Under the pieces are notes generated by a model that had not been told where the DNA came from, did not search any database, and was given only the letters and a program-made list of their open reading frames with translations. From Bradyrhizobium sp. Ce-3 (GTDB taxonomy: Bacteria > Pseudomonadota > Alphaproteobacteria > Rhizobiales > Xanthobacteraceae): a stretch of 64,000 nt of DNA. Both the position numbers and the translations under genes were made by a program. Shown here in pieces: positions 36,247 through 46,567 of the stretch; positions within the stretch are counted from its first letter, which is position 1, and each line of letters opens with the position of its first letter. The stretch is from positions 62,001-126,000 of the forward strand of contig NZ_BQUV01000008.1 of NCBI RefSeq assembly GCF_022835695.1, read 5' to 3'.

Positions 36247-36362
36247 GTCATTGCGAGGAGCTCGCGACAAAATTGCAAGGCAATTTTGCGCTGAAGCGAC
36301 GAAGCAATCCATGCTTCCGCACACGCGGCACAATGGATTGCTCCGCTTCGCTCGCAATGACG
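36247..36362. repeat. Palindromic intergenic repeat (GTCATTGCGAGGAGC family)
   Basis: The outer ends are GTCATTGCGAGGAGC and GCTCGCAATGAC. Inner arms include GAAGCAATCCAT and ATGGATTGCTCC. The segment AAAATTGCAAGGCAATTTT forms a smaller hairpin. It is a third repeat family in the window, located between the alcohol dehydrogenase and cytochrome genes. Confidence 0.75.
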
Positions 36363-36381
36363 CGGCTGGGCCTCTTGTCCG

Positions 36382-36417
36382 AACAAAACCGAGGCGGGAC
36401 CGGAGCGGCCCCGCCTC
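36382..36417 (-). terminator. Rho-independent terminator after the PQQ dehydrogenase
   Basis: On the minus strand GAGGCGGG pairs with CCCGCCTC (36391-36417), followed by GGTTTTGTTC. It lies about 45 bases after the dehydrogenase stop and precedes the cytochrome c gene, so it should attenuate read-through. Confidence 0.75.
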
Positions 36418-36459
36418 GCCGTCAATGCTTGCGTGCGCGATGATGCGCCCCGCCCCGGC

Positions 36460-38169
36460 TCAATCGAGCGAGAAGGCGATGATGTTGTTGCCGCGCTTGT
36501 AGTCGAGCTGGGTGTTGCCGCCCGCGCCGACTACGACATATTGCTTGCCGCCGATCATGTAGCTCGACGGCGGCGCGTTGACGCCCGCGCCGGCACGGAA
36601 GCTCCACAGCTCCTTGCCGTTCGACGAGTTGTAGGCCGCGAACTTGCCGTTGCCTTCGCCGGTGAACACCAGACCGCCGGCTGTCGCTAGGATGCCGCCG
36701 ATCATCGGCTCGGGCGTCTTGACCTGCCACTTGATCTTGCCGGTGTTGTAGTTCACCGCCGTGATGTTGCCCGACTGCTTCTCGCTCGGGATCACCTTGA
36801 AGGCGCCGCCCAGCCACAGCTTGCCGTTCGGATAGGCCGAGCTCTCGACATGGTAGGTCATCGGCTGGTGCAGGTTGATGGCGTAGGCCAGTTCCTGTCC
36901 CGGATCGGTCGCGATCGGCGACCATTCGACGCCGCCATTGGCGCCGGGCAGCATGCGCGCGCCTTCCTTGGTCGGCAGCACCCACATGTTCTCCTGCGGC
37001 ACCATCGCCTCGGAGAAGCGGATCAGGCTGCAGTCCTTGCGATCGTGCACATAGATGTGCCCGGTCTTGCCGGCATGAATGACGCCGGGAATGGTCTTGC
37101 CGTCCTTGTCCTTGACGTTGACCAGCACCGTCGGGCTGACCGCGTCGAGGTCCCAGACGTCATGGGCGATGTACTGGAAGTGGCAGACATACTTGCCGGT
37201 ATCGAGATCGAGCGAGACCAGCGAGTTGGTGTAGAGGTTGTCGCCGGGCCGGTTCGAGCCGTCGAGGTCGGGCGACGGATTGCCGACCACGAAATAGATC
37301 CGGTTGGTGGCGAGATCGACCGACGGGTTCTGCCAAACGCCGCCGCCGAGCTTGGCATAGGGATCGCCGATCTTGGCGAGCATGTCCTTCTCGGCCTGGA
37401 TGTTGCGGTGCATGTCGCGGCCGGTGGCATCCTTGGTCGCCCACACGCCGACCGAGTTCTCCGGAATGGTGTTGAAGTTCCAGAGCTGCTTGCCGGTCTT
37501 GGCGTCATAGGCGCGGACGAAACCGCGGATGCCGTATTCGCCGCCATTGGTGCCGATCAGCACCTTGTCCTTGACCACGGTCGGCGCCATCGTCTCGCTG
37601 TAGCCGAGCTCGGGATCGGCGATGTTGGTGGTCCAGACCACCTCGCCGGTCTTGGCGTTCAGCGCCAACAGCTTGGAATCCAGCGTCGCCAGATAGACCC
37701 GGTCGCCGAGCACCTGGACGCCGCGATTGTTGGGACCGCAGCAATAGACGGTGATCGGGCCCATCTTGTGAGCGTAATGCCAGAGCTGCTGGCCGGTCTT
37801 GGCGTCGAGCGCATAGACATGGCTGAACGAGGTCGTGACATACATCACGCCGTCGACCACGATTGGCGATGTCTCGAGCGACTCCTTGACGTCGGTCTGG
37901 AAAATCCAGGCGACGTGCAGGTTCTTCACATTGTCGCGGCTGATCTGCTTGCCCGGATAAAACCGTGTCTGGGCGTAATTTCCATTGGTGAGCAGGAAGT
38001 CCTTGGCGTTCTTGTCGGCGGCGTTGAGCTGCTCCTGGGTCACCGGCGGGACATTGGCGTTACCCAGAACCGACTGCTTCTCCTGCTTGACTTCCTGTGC
38101 GATGGCGGCACCCGACAACAGGCCAACGCCGACCGCTGCGGCGAATGCCGCGAGCCCTTTCACGTACAT
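36460..38169 (-). CDS. PQQ-dependent alcohol dehydrogenase with lanthanide-type active site
   Basis: The 569-residue quinoprotein has a signal peptide and the eight-bladed propeller of the methanol/ethanol dehydrogenase family. The vicinal disulfide is C143-C144 (YCCGPN). Metal ligands E211 (GGEYG) and N297 (VGNPSP) and the catalytic D340 are present. The residue two after it is D342 (HDVWDLDAV). That extra aspartate is the mark of lanthanide-dependent XoxF and PedH-type enzymes; calcium enzymes have alanine or serine there. It oxidises primary alcohols in the periplasm and passes electrons to cytochrome c. The start follows GGGGGAG. Which alcohol it prefers is unknown. Confidence 0.93.
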   Translation of the reverse strand: MYVKGLAAFAAAVGVGLLSGAAIAQEVKQEKQSVLGNANVPPVTQEQLNAADKNAKDFLLTNGNYAQTRFYPGKQISRDNVKNLHVAWIFQTDVKESLETSPIVVDGVMYVTTSFSHVYALDAKTGQQLWHYAHKMGPITVYCCGPNNRGVQVLGDRVYLATLDSKLLALNAKTGEVVWTTNIADPELGYSETMAPTVVKDKVLIGTNGGEYGIRGFVRAYDAKTGKQLWNFNTIPENSVGVWATKDATGRDMHRNIQAEKDMLAKIGDPYAKLGGGVWQNPSVDLATNRIYFVVGNPSPDLDGSNRPGDNLYTNSLVSLDLDTGKYVCHFQYIAHDVWDLDAVSPTVLVNVKDKDGKTIPGVIHAGKTGHIYVHDRKDCSLIRFSEAMVPQENMWVLPTKEGARMLPGANGGVEWSPIATDPGQELAYAINLHQPMTYHVESSAYPNGKLWLGGAFKVIPSEKQSGNITAVNYNTGKIKWQVKTPEPMIGGILATAGGLVFTGEGNGKFAAYNSSNGKELWSFRAGAGVNAPPSSYMIGGKQYVVVGAGGNTQLDYKRGNNIIAFSLD

Positions 38170-38604
38170 GGTCTCCCCCGTTATTTCTTGGTTGCAGTAT
38201 CAGGGATGATGTTTGCTACTTCCCCTTCGAGGCCTGGCCGCCGTCGCCAGCGCGCGCCGTTGTGGCCTGGTTGCGCTGCAATAGGTGATCAAAAAAAGAC
38301 AACGACAGGTATCGATGGACGGGTTCCATGTTAGCGCCGGCTTTCACAAAGACAACCGATGCGCTCAATGCGAAGCCGAAAGGGCATACGTTCGCGCGCC
38401 CGAAGCGCTGCGACCGCGGGCTTGCATCAATCCGAGCAATATCGGTGGCTTCCGGCGCCTTCGCACATCGCCGGACACATTCGCCTTCGCAGGCGCAGCA
38501 CGCAAAATGAGACTAAACGTCAAGCGACGGCGTCGCGCGGGTGGCGGCCGGCTGAGGCCATCGTCTCAGCCGGCGCGATCGCCTCCTCCCGGATGACTCC
38601 CGAG
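38170..38604. other. Intergenic region upstream of the PQQ dehydrogenase
   Basis: I find no convincing gene in these 435 bases. They hold the dehydrogenase promoter region and, at 38547-38574, a hairpin with a perfect 10-base stem (GCCGGCTGAG with CTCAGCCGGC) just past the end of the binding-protein gene. The hairpin has no T-run and is a possible transcript-end structure for the leftward transporter operon. Confidence 0.5.
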
Positions 38605-40095
38605 TTACTCCCAAGCCCAGGTCGAGAAATCATTCTCGAACTGCGGCACATCCTTCCACACGCCCTTCAGCTTCTTGCTGGCGATCGTGATCAATTGCGG
38701 CTGGAACAGGAAGCCGGCCACCGCGTCGGTCGCCAGCATTCGCTGGGCGTCGCCGAGCAGCCTTGCGCGGCCGGCCTCGTCAGGCGTCGCCATGATCTGC
38801 TGGTACAGCGCGTTGAACGCCTCGGACTTGTAGCCGAGATAGTAGTCCGGCTCGGTCAGCTTCACGAGGTCGAACGGCTCGACATGCGCGACGATGGTGA
38901 GGTCGTAATTGTGCGGGCCGGTGAAAACCTGCGACAGCCACTGCGCCCATTCCACGTTTTCGATCTTGGCGACGATGCCGACCTTGGCGAGCTGCGCCGC
39001 GAGGATCTCGCCGCCCTGCCGCGCATAGGACGGCGGCGGCAGCTTGAGGCTGAGCTCGAGCGGCGTCTTGACCCCGGCCTCGGCCAGCAGCTTCCTGGCG
39101 AGCTCCGGATCGTAGGGATTGATGCCGGTGGTATCGACATAGCCGAGCGAACCGGGCGTGTAGAAGCTGCCGATCGGCGTGCCGAAGCCGTCGACCGCGC
39201 CGTCGATCATCGCCCTGCGGTCGATCGCGGCCAGAATGGCGCGGCGCACGCGGACGTCGTCGAGCGGCTTTTTGCGCTCGTTGATGCCGACGATGGTTTT
39301 GGTGCGCGAGCCGCCGATCAGGACATTGAAGCGCGGATCGGCCTTGAACTGCGCCAGGCTGCGCGCCGCCGCCACCCGCGGAAACGCGTCGACATCGCCC
39401 GATAGCAGGGAAGCGACCTGCGCGGCGGGATCGCTGATAAAGCGGATCGTCACCTTGGCGAGCTTGACCGCGGCGGCGTTGCGATACTCCGGCCACTTCA
39501 TCAGCGTGATCGAGGAGCCCTTGGCCCAGCTGCCGAGCGTGTAGGGCCCGGTGCCGACCGGCTGGGTCGCATCGGTCGGCGCGCTCTTCGGCTCGACGAT
39601 CGAGCCCGAGGCCTGGCCGAGCAGGAACGGCAGGTTCGGCTCGGAATATTTCAACGCGACGACGACGGTCTCCGCATCGGGTGCCGTCACCGACGTGAAC
39701 GCCTGGTACAGACTCTTGTCCTTGTTGGTCGAGGTCGGTGCCGCGGCGCGCTCGTAACTGAACTTCACCGCTGAGGAATCGAACGGCTCGCCATTGTGGA
39801 ATTTGACACCCTTGCGGAGCTTGAAGGTGTAGGTCTTGAGATCCGCCGACGCCTGCCAGCTCTCGGCGAGCAGCGGCGACACCGAGCCGTCCTCGTTGAT
39901 CTTGGTCAGCGTCTCATAGATGTTGTAGAGCGTGACCTCGGCGATTGCCGCGGCGGCCGCGTTGGTCGGATCGAGCCCGGGCGGCTCCAGCGTCATGCCC
40001 ATCACGACGCTGTCCTTCTTGCCCTGCGCGAGGCTCGGCAGCGGCGCTGCGGCGAGTGCGGCAGCGGTCGCGATGACCCACAATTTCCTCAACAT
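38605..40095 (-). CDS. Peptide-type ABC transporter substrate-binding protein (second locus)
   Basis: The 496-residue family 5 binding protein has a signal peptide (ATAAALAAAPLPSLAQG) and typical family segments (TFKLRKGVKFHNGEPF, GTGPYTL). It is the last gene of a leftward operon encoding two permeases and two ATPases, with an amidase at the head. It captures the ligand in the periplasm. The amidase suggests an amide-bearing compound. The distance to the preceding ATPase gene is 56 bases. Confidence 0.9.
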   Translation of the reverse strand: MLRKLWVIATAAALAAAPLPSLAQGKKDSVVMGMTLEPPGLDPTNAAAAAIAEVTLYNIYETLTKINEDGSVSPLLAESWQASADLKTYTFKLRKGVKFHNGEPFDSSAVKFSYERAAAPTSTNKDKSLYQAFTSVTAPDAETVVVALKYSEPNLPFLLGQASGSIVEPKSAPTDATQPVGTGPYTLGSWAKGSSITLMKWPEYRNAAAVKLAKVTIRFISDPAAQVASLLSGDVDAFPRVAAARSLAQFKADPRFNVLIGGSRTKTIVGINERKKPLDDVRVRRAILAAIDRRAMIDGAVDGFGTPIGSFYTPGSLGYVDTTGINPYDPELARKLLAEAGVKTPLELSLKLPPPSYARQGGEILAAQLAKVGIVAKIENVEWAQWLSQVFTGPHNYDLTIVAHVEPFDLVKLTEPDYYLGYKSEAFNALYQQIMATPDEAGRARLLGDAQRMLATDAVAGFLFQPQLITIASKKLKGVWKDVPQFENDFSTWAWE

Positions 40096-40151
40096 TGCTC
40101 TGCTCCCCGGACCTGCTCGTTCTTCAATCCAGGCCAGCCCCGCACAGCGGA

Positions 40152-41176
40152 CTAACCGGCCTCGGCGACCACGGGCGGCAGCGCCATCACCGCTTCGGCG
40201 TGATGGCAGGCCGCCAGATGGGCGTCACCCACGCTGCGTAGCGCAGGCGCGGTCTCGCGACAATGCCGGTCCGCCAAAGGACAGCGCGGCGCGTAAGGGC
40301 AGCCGGTTGCCGCGGACGCCTGCGAGACGATCGCCTGCGCGCCGCGGCGCCGCCTGATGCCACCGGCCCGCGCCCGCGGAACCGCATCCAGCAGCGCGCG
40401 CGTATAGGGATGGGCGCTGCGCGCGAACAGATCGGCGGGGCGCCCCTGCTCGACAATCCGCCCGAGATACATCACCGCGATCTCGTCGCAGAGCAGATCG
40501 ACCACCGCGAGGTCGTGGCTGATCAGGATGTAGCTCAGGCCGAACTCGTCCTGCAGGTCCTGCATCAGGTTGAGCACCTGCGCCTGCACCGAGACATCGA
40601 GCGCCGAGACCGGCTCGTCGGCGACGATCAGCTTCGGCTGGGTGATCAGCGCGCGCGCGATCGCGATGCGCTGGCGCTGGCCGCCGGAGAATTCGTGCGG
40701 GAACTTGTCCATGTCAGCATCGCGCAGTCCGACCTGCCGCAACACGATGGCGACGCGCTCGCGCAGGCCTGCGCGATCGATGCGCCCGAGCGCGGTCAGC
40801 GGCTCGGCCACGATCCGCGCGATGGTCTGGCGCGGATCGAGCGAGCCATAGGGATCCTGGAACACCATCTGGAAATCGCGGCGCGCGCGGCGCAGCTCAT
40901 CCGGCGGGATCTGGTTGAGATCGCGGCCCATCATGACGACCTGCCCCGACGACGGCCGCTCCAGCGCCATCACCAGACGCGCAAAGGTCGACTTGCCCGA
41001 CCCGGACTCGCCGACCACGCCGAGGCTCTTGCCCGGCATCACCCGGAGCGTGACACCATTGAGCGCGTGCACCTTCGCTGCCGGCTTGAACAGGCTTTCG
41101 CGCGGCAGCGTGTAGCGCTGCGCAAGGTCTCTCACATCGAGCAACGGCGTTGCGGATGATGGCTGGTCGAGCACCG

Positions 41177-41180
<4 letters not shown>
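40152..41180 (-). CDS. Oligopeptide-type ABC transporter ATPase (OppF-like)
   Basis: The 342-residue ATPase has Walker A GESGSGKS, signature [12 protein letters not shown] and Walker [13 protein letters not shown]. The C-terminal extension includes CPYAPRCPLADRHC. It is the F-type partner, overlapping the D-type gene by four bases (ATGA). Confidence 0.92.
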
Positions 41181-42175
<995 letters not shown>

Positions 42176-42177
42176 GC

Positions 42178-43074
42178 TCAGCGCTCCCGTGCCAGACGAG
42201 GATCGAGCAGATCGCGCAAGCCATCGCCGAGCAGATTGAGCCCGAGCACCGCGATCGCGATCGCGGCGCCGGGACAGACCGCAAGCATCGGCGATTGGAA
42301 CAGCAGGGTCTGGGCGTCATTGAGCATGCGGCCCCAGGACGGCTGCGGCGGCTGGGTGCCGAGCCCGAGATAGGACAGCGCGGCCTCGGCGAGGATCGCC
42401 AGCGCGAACTGGATCGTCGCTTGCACGATCAGGATCGACAGGATGTTCGGCAGCACGTGCTCGATGGTGATGCGAAACGAGCCCTTGCCCGCCGCGCGCG
42501 CGGCCAGCACGAACTCGCGGGCCCAGATCGCATTGGCCGAGCCGCGGGTGATGCGAACGAAGGACGGGATCTGGAAGATGCCGATCGCCGTGATCGAGGT
42601 CAGCATGCCGGGACCTGCGACGGCGGCGAGCATGATGGCCGACAGCACCGCCGGGAAAGCGAAGGTGAAGTCGCTCATCCGCATGATGAGCTCCTCGGTC
42701 CAGCCCTTGCGCGCGGCTGCGATCAGGCCGAGGCCGACGCCGAAGCTCAGGCCGATGCCCACCGCGATGACGCCGACCATGATGGTGGAGCGCGCCCCGA
42801 CCAGCAGCAGCGAGACGATGTCGCGGCCGAGCACGTCGGTGCCGAGCCAGTGCGCCGCCGACGGCGGGCGCAGTTTCGCGGCAACGTCGATGTCGGTGGC
42901 CGGCCACGGCGTCCAGACCAGCGACAGCAGCGCCGCGCCGAGCACGAGCAGGCTGAGCACGGCACCGAGCACGAAGCTGCGGTGGCGCAGCGCACGGCGC
43001 CGGAAGCCGGTCGCCGGTCCCGCGCCCGGTGCAATCGTTGCCGTGGCGGCGGATGCGGTCGATCGCGCGCTCAC
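42178..43074 (-). CDS. Dipeptide-type ABC transporter permease (DppC-like, second locus)
   Basis: The 298-residue permease starts at a GTG overlapping the upstream permease stop (GTGA). This was chosen because an upstream-extended frame would run antiparallel to no known domain and overlap the preceding gene by about 270 bases. It has LGTDVLGRD, five further membrane segments and the coupling loop FVLAARAAGKGSFRITIEHV. Confidence 0.88.
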   Translation of the reverse strand: MSARSTASAATATIAPGAGPATGFRRRALRHRSFVLGAVLSLLVLGAALLSLVWTPWPATDIDVAAKLRPPSAAHWLGTDVLGRDIVSLLLVGARSTIMVGVIAVGIGLSFGVGLGLIAAARKGWTEELIMRMSDFTFAFPAVLSAIMLAAVAGPGMLTSITAIGIFQIPSFVRITRGSANAIWAREFVLAARAAGKGSFRITIEHVLPNILSILIVQATIQFALAILAEAALSYLGLGTQPPQPSWGRMLNDAQTLLFQSPMLAVCPGAAIAIAVLGLNLLGDGLRDLLDPRLARER

Positions 43075-44021
43075 AGGTTGGCCACCTTGATACGCGGATC
43101 GATGAAGGCATAGAGCACATCGACCACGAAATTGACTGTCACGACCATCGCGGCGAGCAGCATCACGCAGTTGCGCACCACGATCAGGTCGCGGTTGGCG
43201 ATCGACTGGAAGATCAGCCGGCCGAGGCCCGGCAGATAGAACACGTTCTCGATCACGATGGTGCCGGCCAGCAGATTGGCGAATTGCAGGCCCATCACGG
43301 TCATGACCGGGATCATGGCGTTGCGCAGCACGTGGCGCCACAGCACCTCGCGCTTGCCGAGCCCCTTTGCGCGCGCGGTGCGGACGAAGTCTTCGCGCAG
43401 CACCTCCAGTACGGCGGAGCGGGTGACGCGGGCAAGGATTGCAGCCTGCACCACCGCGAGCGAGATCGCGGGCAGCAGCAGCGACTTGATTCCGGGCCAG
43501 ACGCCGTCATCCCAGCCGGCGAACCCGCCGGCGGACAGCAACTGCAGCTTCACCGAGAACAGCAGGATCAAGAGGATCGCGAACCAGAAGTTCGGCAGCG
43601 CAATGCCGATCTGGGTCAGCGACATCACGCCGACATCGCCGAGCTTGTTGTGGTTGGCCGCGGTGTAGATTCCGGCCGTCAACGCCAGCACCACCGTGAT
43701 CAGCATCGACATGATCGCGAGCGGGATCGTCAGCACCAGCCGCTCCGCGATCAGGCCGGCCACCGGCGTGCCATAGACATAGCTGTTGCCGAGATCGCCG
43801 GCCGCCATGCCCTTGATCCAGAGCAGGTAACGAACCGCAAGCGGCTGATCGAGCCCGAGCTTGACGGTGAGCGCGCGCACCGCATCGGGCGAGGCGTCGG
43901 CGCCCATCAGCATCTGGGCGGCATTGCCGGGCAGCGCGTCGAGCACCAGGAAAATGATCAACGACGCCGCGAACAACGTCGCCACCAGGGTCAGGATCCG
44001 CCGCAGGAAGAATACGCTCAT
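43071..44021 (-). CDS. Dipeptide-type ABC transporter permease (DppB-like, second locus)
   Basis: The 316-residue permease begins FFLRRILTLVATLFAA and has the DppB pattern of one N-terminal segment, a long outer loop and five more membrane segments. The coupling loop is FVRTARAKGLGKREVLWRHV. It lies 79 bases downstream of the amidase gene and overlaps the next permease gene by four bases. Confidence 0.9.
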   Translation of the reverse strand: MSVFFLRRILTLVATLFAASLIIFLVLDALPGNAAQMLMGADASPDAVRALTVKLGLDQPLAVRYLLWIKGMAAGDLGNSYVYGTPVAGLIAERLVLTIPLAIMSMLITVVLALTAGIYTAANHNKLGDVGVMSLTQIGIALPNFWFAILLILLFSVKLQLLSAGGFAGWDDGVWPGIKSLLLPAISLAVVQAAILARVTRSAVLEVLREDFVRTARAKGLGKREVLWRHVLRNAMIPVMTVMGLQFANLLAGTIVIENVFYLPGLGRLIFQSIANRDLIVVRNCVMLLAAMVVTVNFVVDVLYAFIDPRIKVANL

Positions 44022-44100
44022 GCCCGCCCAACGTGTGAGGAACGGAGCGCAGGTTTCAACATGTTCGCGCGCGAATGCAAGCCCTTCGCCGCGCCATTCA

Positions 44101-45528
44101 TCATGTCAGCGCCGGTCTGCGGCCGAGCAGGTCGCTGGCCTCTTCGAACAGCGCCGCGACGCGCAGGAGTTCCGCATCGGCCCGGAAGCGGCCGACCAGA
44201 TGCAGGCCGATCGGGAGGCCGTCGCGGCCGAAACCTGCGGGAATGCTGACCGCAGGATGGCCGGTCATGTTGAACAGCATGGTCCAGGGAAACCAGTGCG
44301 GCCGGACACTGTCAAAGCTTTGACCGTCGATATCGATGCTGCCGAATAGATCCTGGTCGATCGGCAGTGCGGTGCGGGTCAGCGTCGGCATCGCCAGGAG
44401 GTCGCCGCGCGCAAGCAGCGACTGGATCCGGCGGAACAGCGCGGTGCGGTCGAACATCGCCTGCTGGTACTCGACGCCGCTGACCTCGGCGGCCAGCGCG
44501 AGCTGCTTCAGGAAGGTCGGGCTGAGGTCGTCGGGATGATCGGCCGCGAGCTTCCCGAAGCGGGTGCGCCAGACCGTGTGATTAATGGCGCGCCAGATCG
44601 GCTCGATATCGAAGCCGTCGCCGGAGAATTCCTCGATTTCGGCGCCGAGGCCGGCCAGCCGGTCGAGGCTCGCCTTGAAGTTAGCGGCGACGTCCGCAGT
44701 CACCGGGCGCCCCGGCGGCGACAGGCAGTAGAGCACCTGCCTGCCCCTGAGATCGCCGCGCGGTGCGGCGCGATTGAGATAGTCGGGCACCGGCACGCCG
44801 ATCGACCAGGGATCGGACGGGTCCTCACCGGCCATCGCCTGCATCATCAGCGCGGTGTCGGCGACCGTCCGCGTGGTCGGCGTGACATAGGTCTGGTTGC
44901 CGAAGGCGTCCTGCACCTGACTGTGCGGGATCAGGCCGTTGCTCTGCTTGATCCCGACCACGCCGTTGCAGGCGGCCGGAATCCGGGTTGAGCCGCCGCC
45001 GTCGGTCGCAACCGCAAGCGGCGCGATGCCGCTCGCCACCGCCACCGCCGCGCCGCCGCTGGAACCGCCGCTGGATCGCTCGGCGCTCCAGGCATTGCGG
45101 GTGCGGCCGAACAGCGGCGAGTCGGTCAGGCACTTGCTGCCGAACTCCGGCGTCGTGGTCTTGCCGATCAAAATGCCCCCCTGCACACGCAGGCGGGCCA
45201 CCGCCACCGCATCGTGATTGGGGACGTTGTTCTGGTAGGGCACCGCGCCGAAGGTCGTCCGCACGCCCTTGGTGCTGACGATGTCCTTCACGGTGAAGGG
45301 AATGCCGTGCAGCAAACCGAGCGGCTCGCCGGCCGTCACCTGGCGTTCCGCGAGCTTCGCCTGCGCCATCGCCTGATCGCCGCACAACGTGATGAAGCAG
45401 TTCAGCTCGGGTTGCAGCCGCTCGGCGCGGGCCAGCACCGCCGCCGTCACCTCGACGGGGGAGATTTCCCTGGCACCGATGCGCGCGCGCAATTCGGTCG
45501 CCGATAGAAGACAGATATCCCCACTCAT
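44101..45528 (-). CDS. Amidase (amidase signature family)
   Basis: The 475-residue enzyme has the amidase-signature catalytic triad in the normal spacing: K81 (FTVKD), cis-serine S156 in SSGGSSGG, and nucleophile S180 in DGGGSTR. It hydrolyses a C-N amide bond. Substrates in this family range from aryl amides and allophanate to Gln-tRNA. GatB/GatC are not nearby, so it is not the tRNA amidotransferase. It heads the operon with the peptide-type transporter and is divergent from a LysR regulator, suggesting imported amides are hydrolysed in the cytoplasm. Confidence 0.9.
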   Translation of the reverse strand: MSGDICLLSATELRARIGAREISPVEVTAAVLARAERLQPELNCFITLCGDQAMAQAKLAERQVTAGEPLGLLHGIPFTVKDIVSTKGVRTTFGAVPYQNNVPNHDAVAVARLRVQGGILIGKTTTPEFGSKCLTDSPLFGRTRNAWSAERSSGGSSGGAAVAVASGIAPLAVATDGGGSTRIPAACNGVVGIKQSNGLIPHSQVQDAFGNQTYVTPTTRTVADTALMMQAMAGEDPSDPWSIGVPVPDYLNRAAPRGDLRGRQVLYCLSPPGRPVTADVAANFKASLDRLAGLGAEIEEFSGDGFDIEPIWRAINHTVWRTRFGKLAADHPDDLSPTFLKQLALAAEVSGVEYQQAMFDRTALFRRIQSLLARGDLLAMPTLTRTALPIDQDLFGSIDIDGQSFDSVRPHWFPWTMLFNMTGHPAVSIPAGFGRDGLPIGLHLVGRFRADAELLRVAALFEEASDLLGRRPALT

Positions 45529-45633
45529 CCTGACGCACGCTCTCCAGAAGCCGGTCAGCAGCCTTGACCGCGTTGACAGCCAGAATGCCTGCCATGTTTA
45601 CTCGGCGTCCAATACGAATTTGAAGGCCAACCC

Positions 45634-45648
45634 ATACGTTTTCGGTAT
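45634..45648. promoter_or_regulatory. LysR-type box (T-N11-A)
   Basis: ATACGTTTTCGGTAT is an interrupted palindrome of the T-N11-A type bound by LysR regulators. It overlaps the start codon of the LysR gene and lies about 105 bases before the divergent amidase start. It suggests autoregulation and control of the amidase operon. Assignment is by motif and position only. Confidence 0.45.
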
Positions 45649-46540
45649 GCCTATGGATCTACGCCGGCTTCGTTACTTCGTGGCAGTGGCTGAGGAACGC
45701 AGCGTCGGCAAGGCCGCCGAGCGGCTGCGGATGGCGCAGCCGCCACTGTCCGTGCAGATCCGCAAGCTCGAGGCCGAGCTCGGCACGCCCTTGTTCCGTC
45801 GCGGCACGCGGGGCATGGATCTGACCGAGGCCGGCCTCGCACTGCTGTCGCGAGCGAGTGAGGCATTGGCGCTGGCAGAGGAAGGGTTGGAGGCCGCGCG
45901 CGCGATCGCCTCCGGGCAGCGCGGACGGCTCTCGGTCGGCTACATGTTCGTGCTGGCGAGCGCCGTGCTGCCGCGCTTGGTGCCGGAGCTGCGGCGATCG
46001 CTTCCCGGAGTGGATCTGGATTTCGTGGAGCTCTCTGCATCGACCCGCGAGACCTTGCTGCTCGACCGCGCCGTCAGCGTCGCCTTGTGCATGCCGGCGA
46101 TCCACCATCCGGAAATCCAGGTGGCCCGGATCGGAACGCAGCCGCTGATGCTGGCAATGCCGGCGCGCTCGCCGCTCGCCCGCCTCTCCGCAGTGCCGGT
46201 CAGCCGATTGCAGGGACGCCCGCTGATCGCCCTGCCGCGGCCGGAGGAAGAGCCCACCTCGTCGGCGGTGTCGGCGATGCTGCGGCGGCATCAGGTCGTG
46301 ATGCCGATCGTCAGCCGGGTGGAGACCGTGCACTCGGCGCTCGGCCTCGTGCTCGCCGGCGAGGGACTGGCGATCCTGCCGGCGTGCGCCAAGCTCGGCG
46401 CGCCGCCCGGCATCGCGTTCCGCCGCTTCGTCGACATCACTGATGCGATCGAGATCGCGGCCTGCTGGCGGCGCGATTCCGCGAGTCCATTGATCCCGGG
46501 TTTCCTCAAGAGCGCCGAGAAGATCGTGGCGCGGCTGTGA
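45647..46540 (+). CDS. LysR family regulator of the amidase/transporter operon
   Basis: The 297-residue protein has the N-terminal winged helix-turn-helix (LRYFVAVAEERSVGKAAERL, then QPPLSVQIRKLE) and a LysR substrate-binding domain. ATGs at 45647 and 45653 are both possible, with weak ribosome sites. It is divergent from the amidase gene, its probable target. It resembles the CatR/BenM-like group in its opening residues, but the inducer is unknown. Confidence 0.88.
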   Translation: MPMDLRRLRYFVAVAEERSVGKAAERLRMAQPPLSVQIRKLEAELGTPLFRRGTRGMDLTEAGLALLSRASEALALAEEGLEAARAIASGQRGRLSVGYMFVLASAVLPRLVPELRRSLPGVDLDFVELSASTRETLLLDRAVSVALCMPAIHHPEIQVARIGTQPLMLAMPARSPLARLSAVPVSRLQGRPLIALPRPEEEPTSSAVSAMLRRHQVVMPIVSRVETVHSALGLVLAGEGLAILPACAKLGAPPGIAFRRFVDITDAIEIAACWRRDSASPLIPGFLKSAEKIVARL

Positions 46541-46567
46541 CGAACACTCGCGGCCGCTACCGAGCGA

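Noticed and set aside
44101-45528. Glutamyl-tRNA amidotransferase subunit A
   Set aside because: GatB and GatC are not adjacent and the gene heads a transporter operon; the amidase family is broad.
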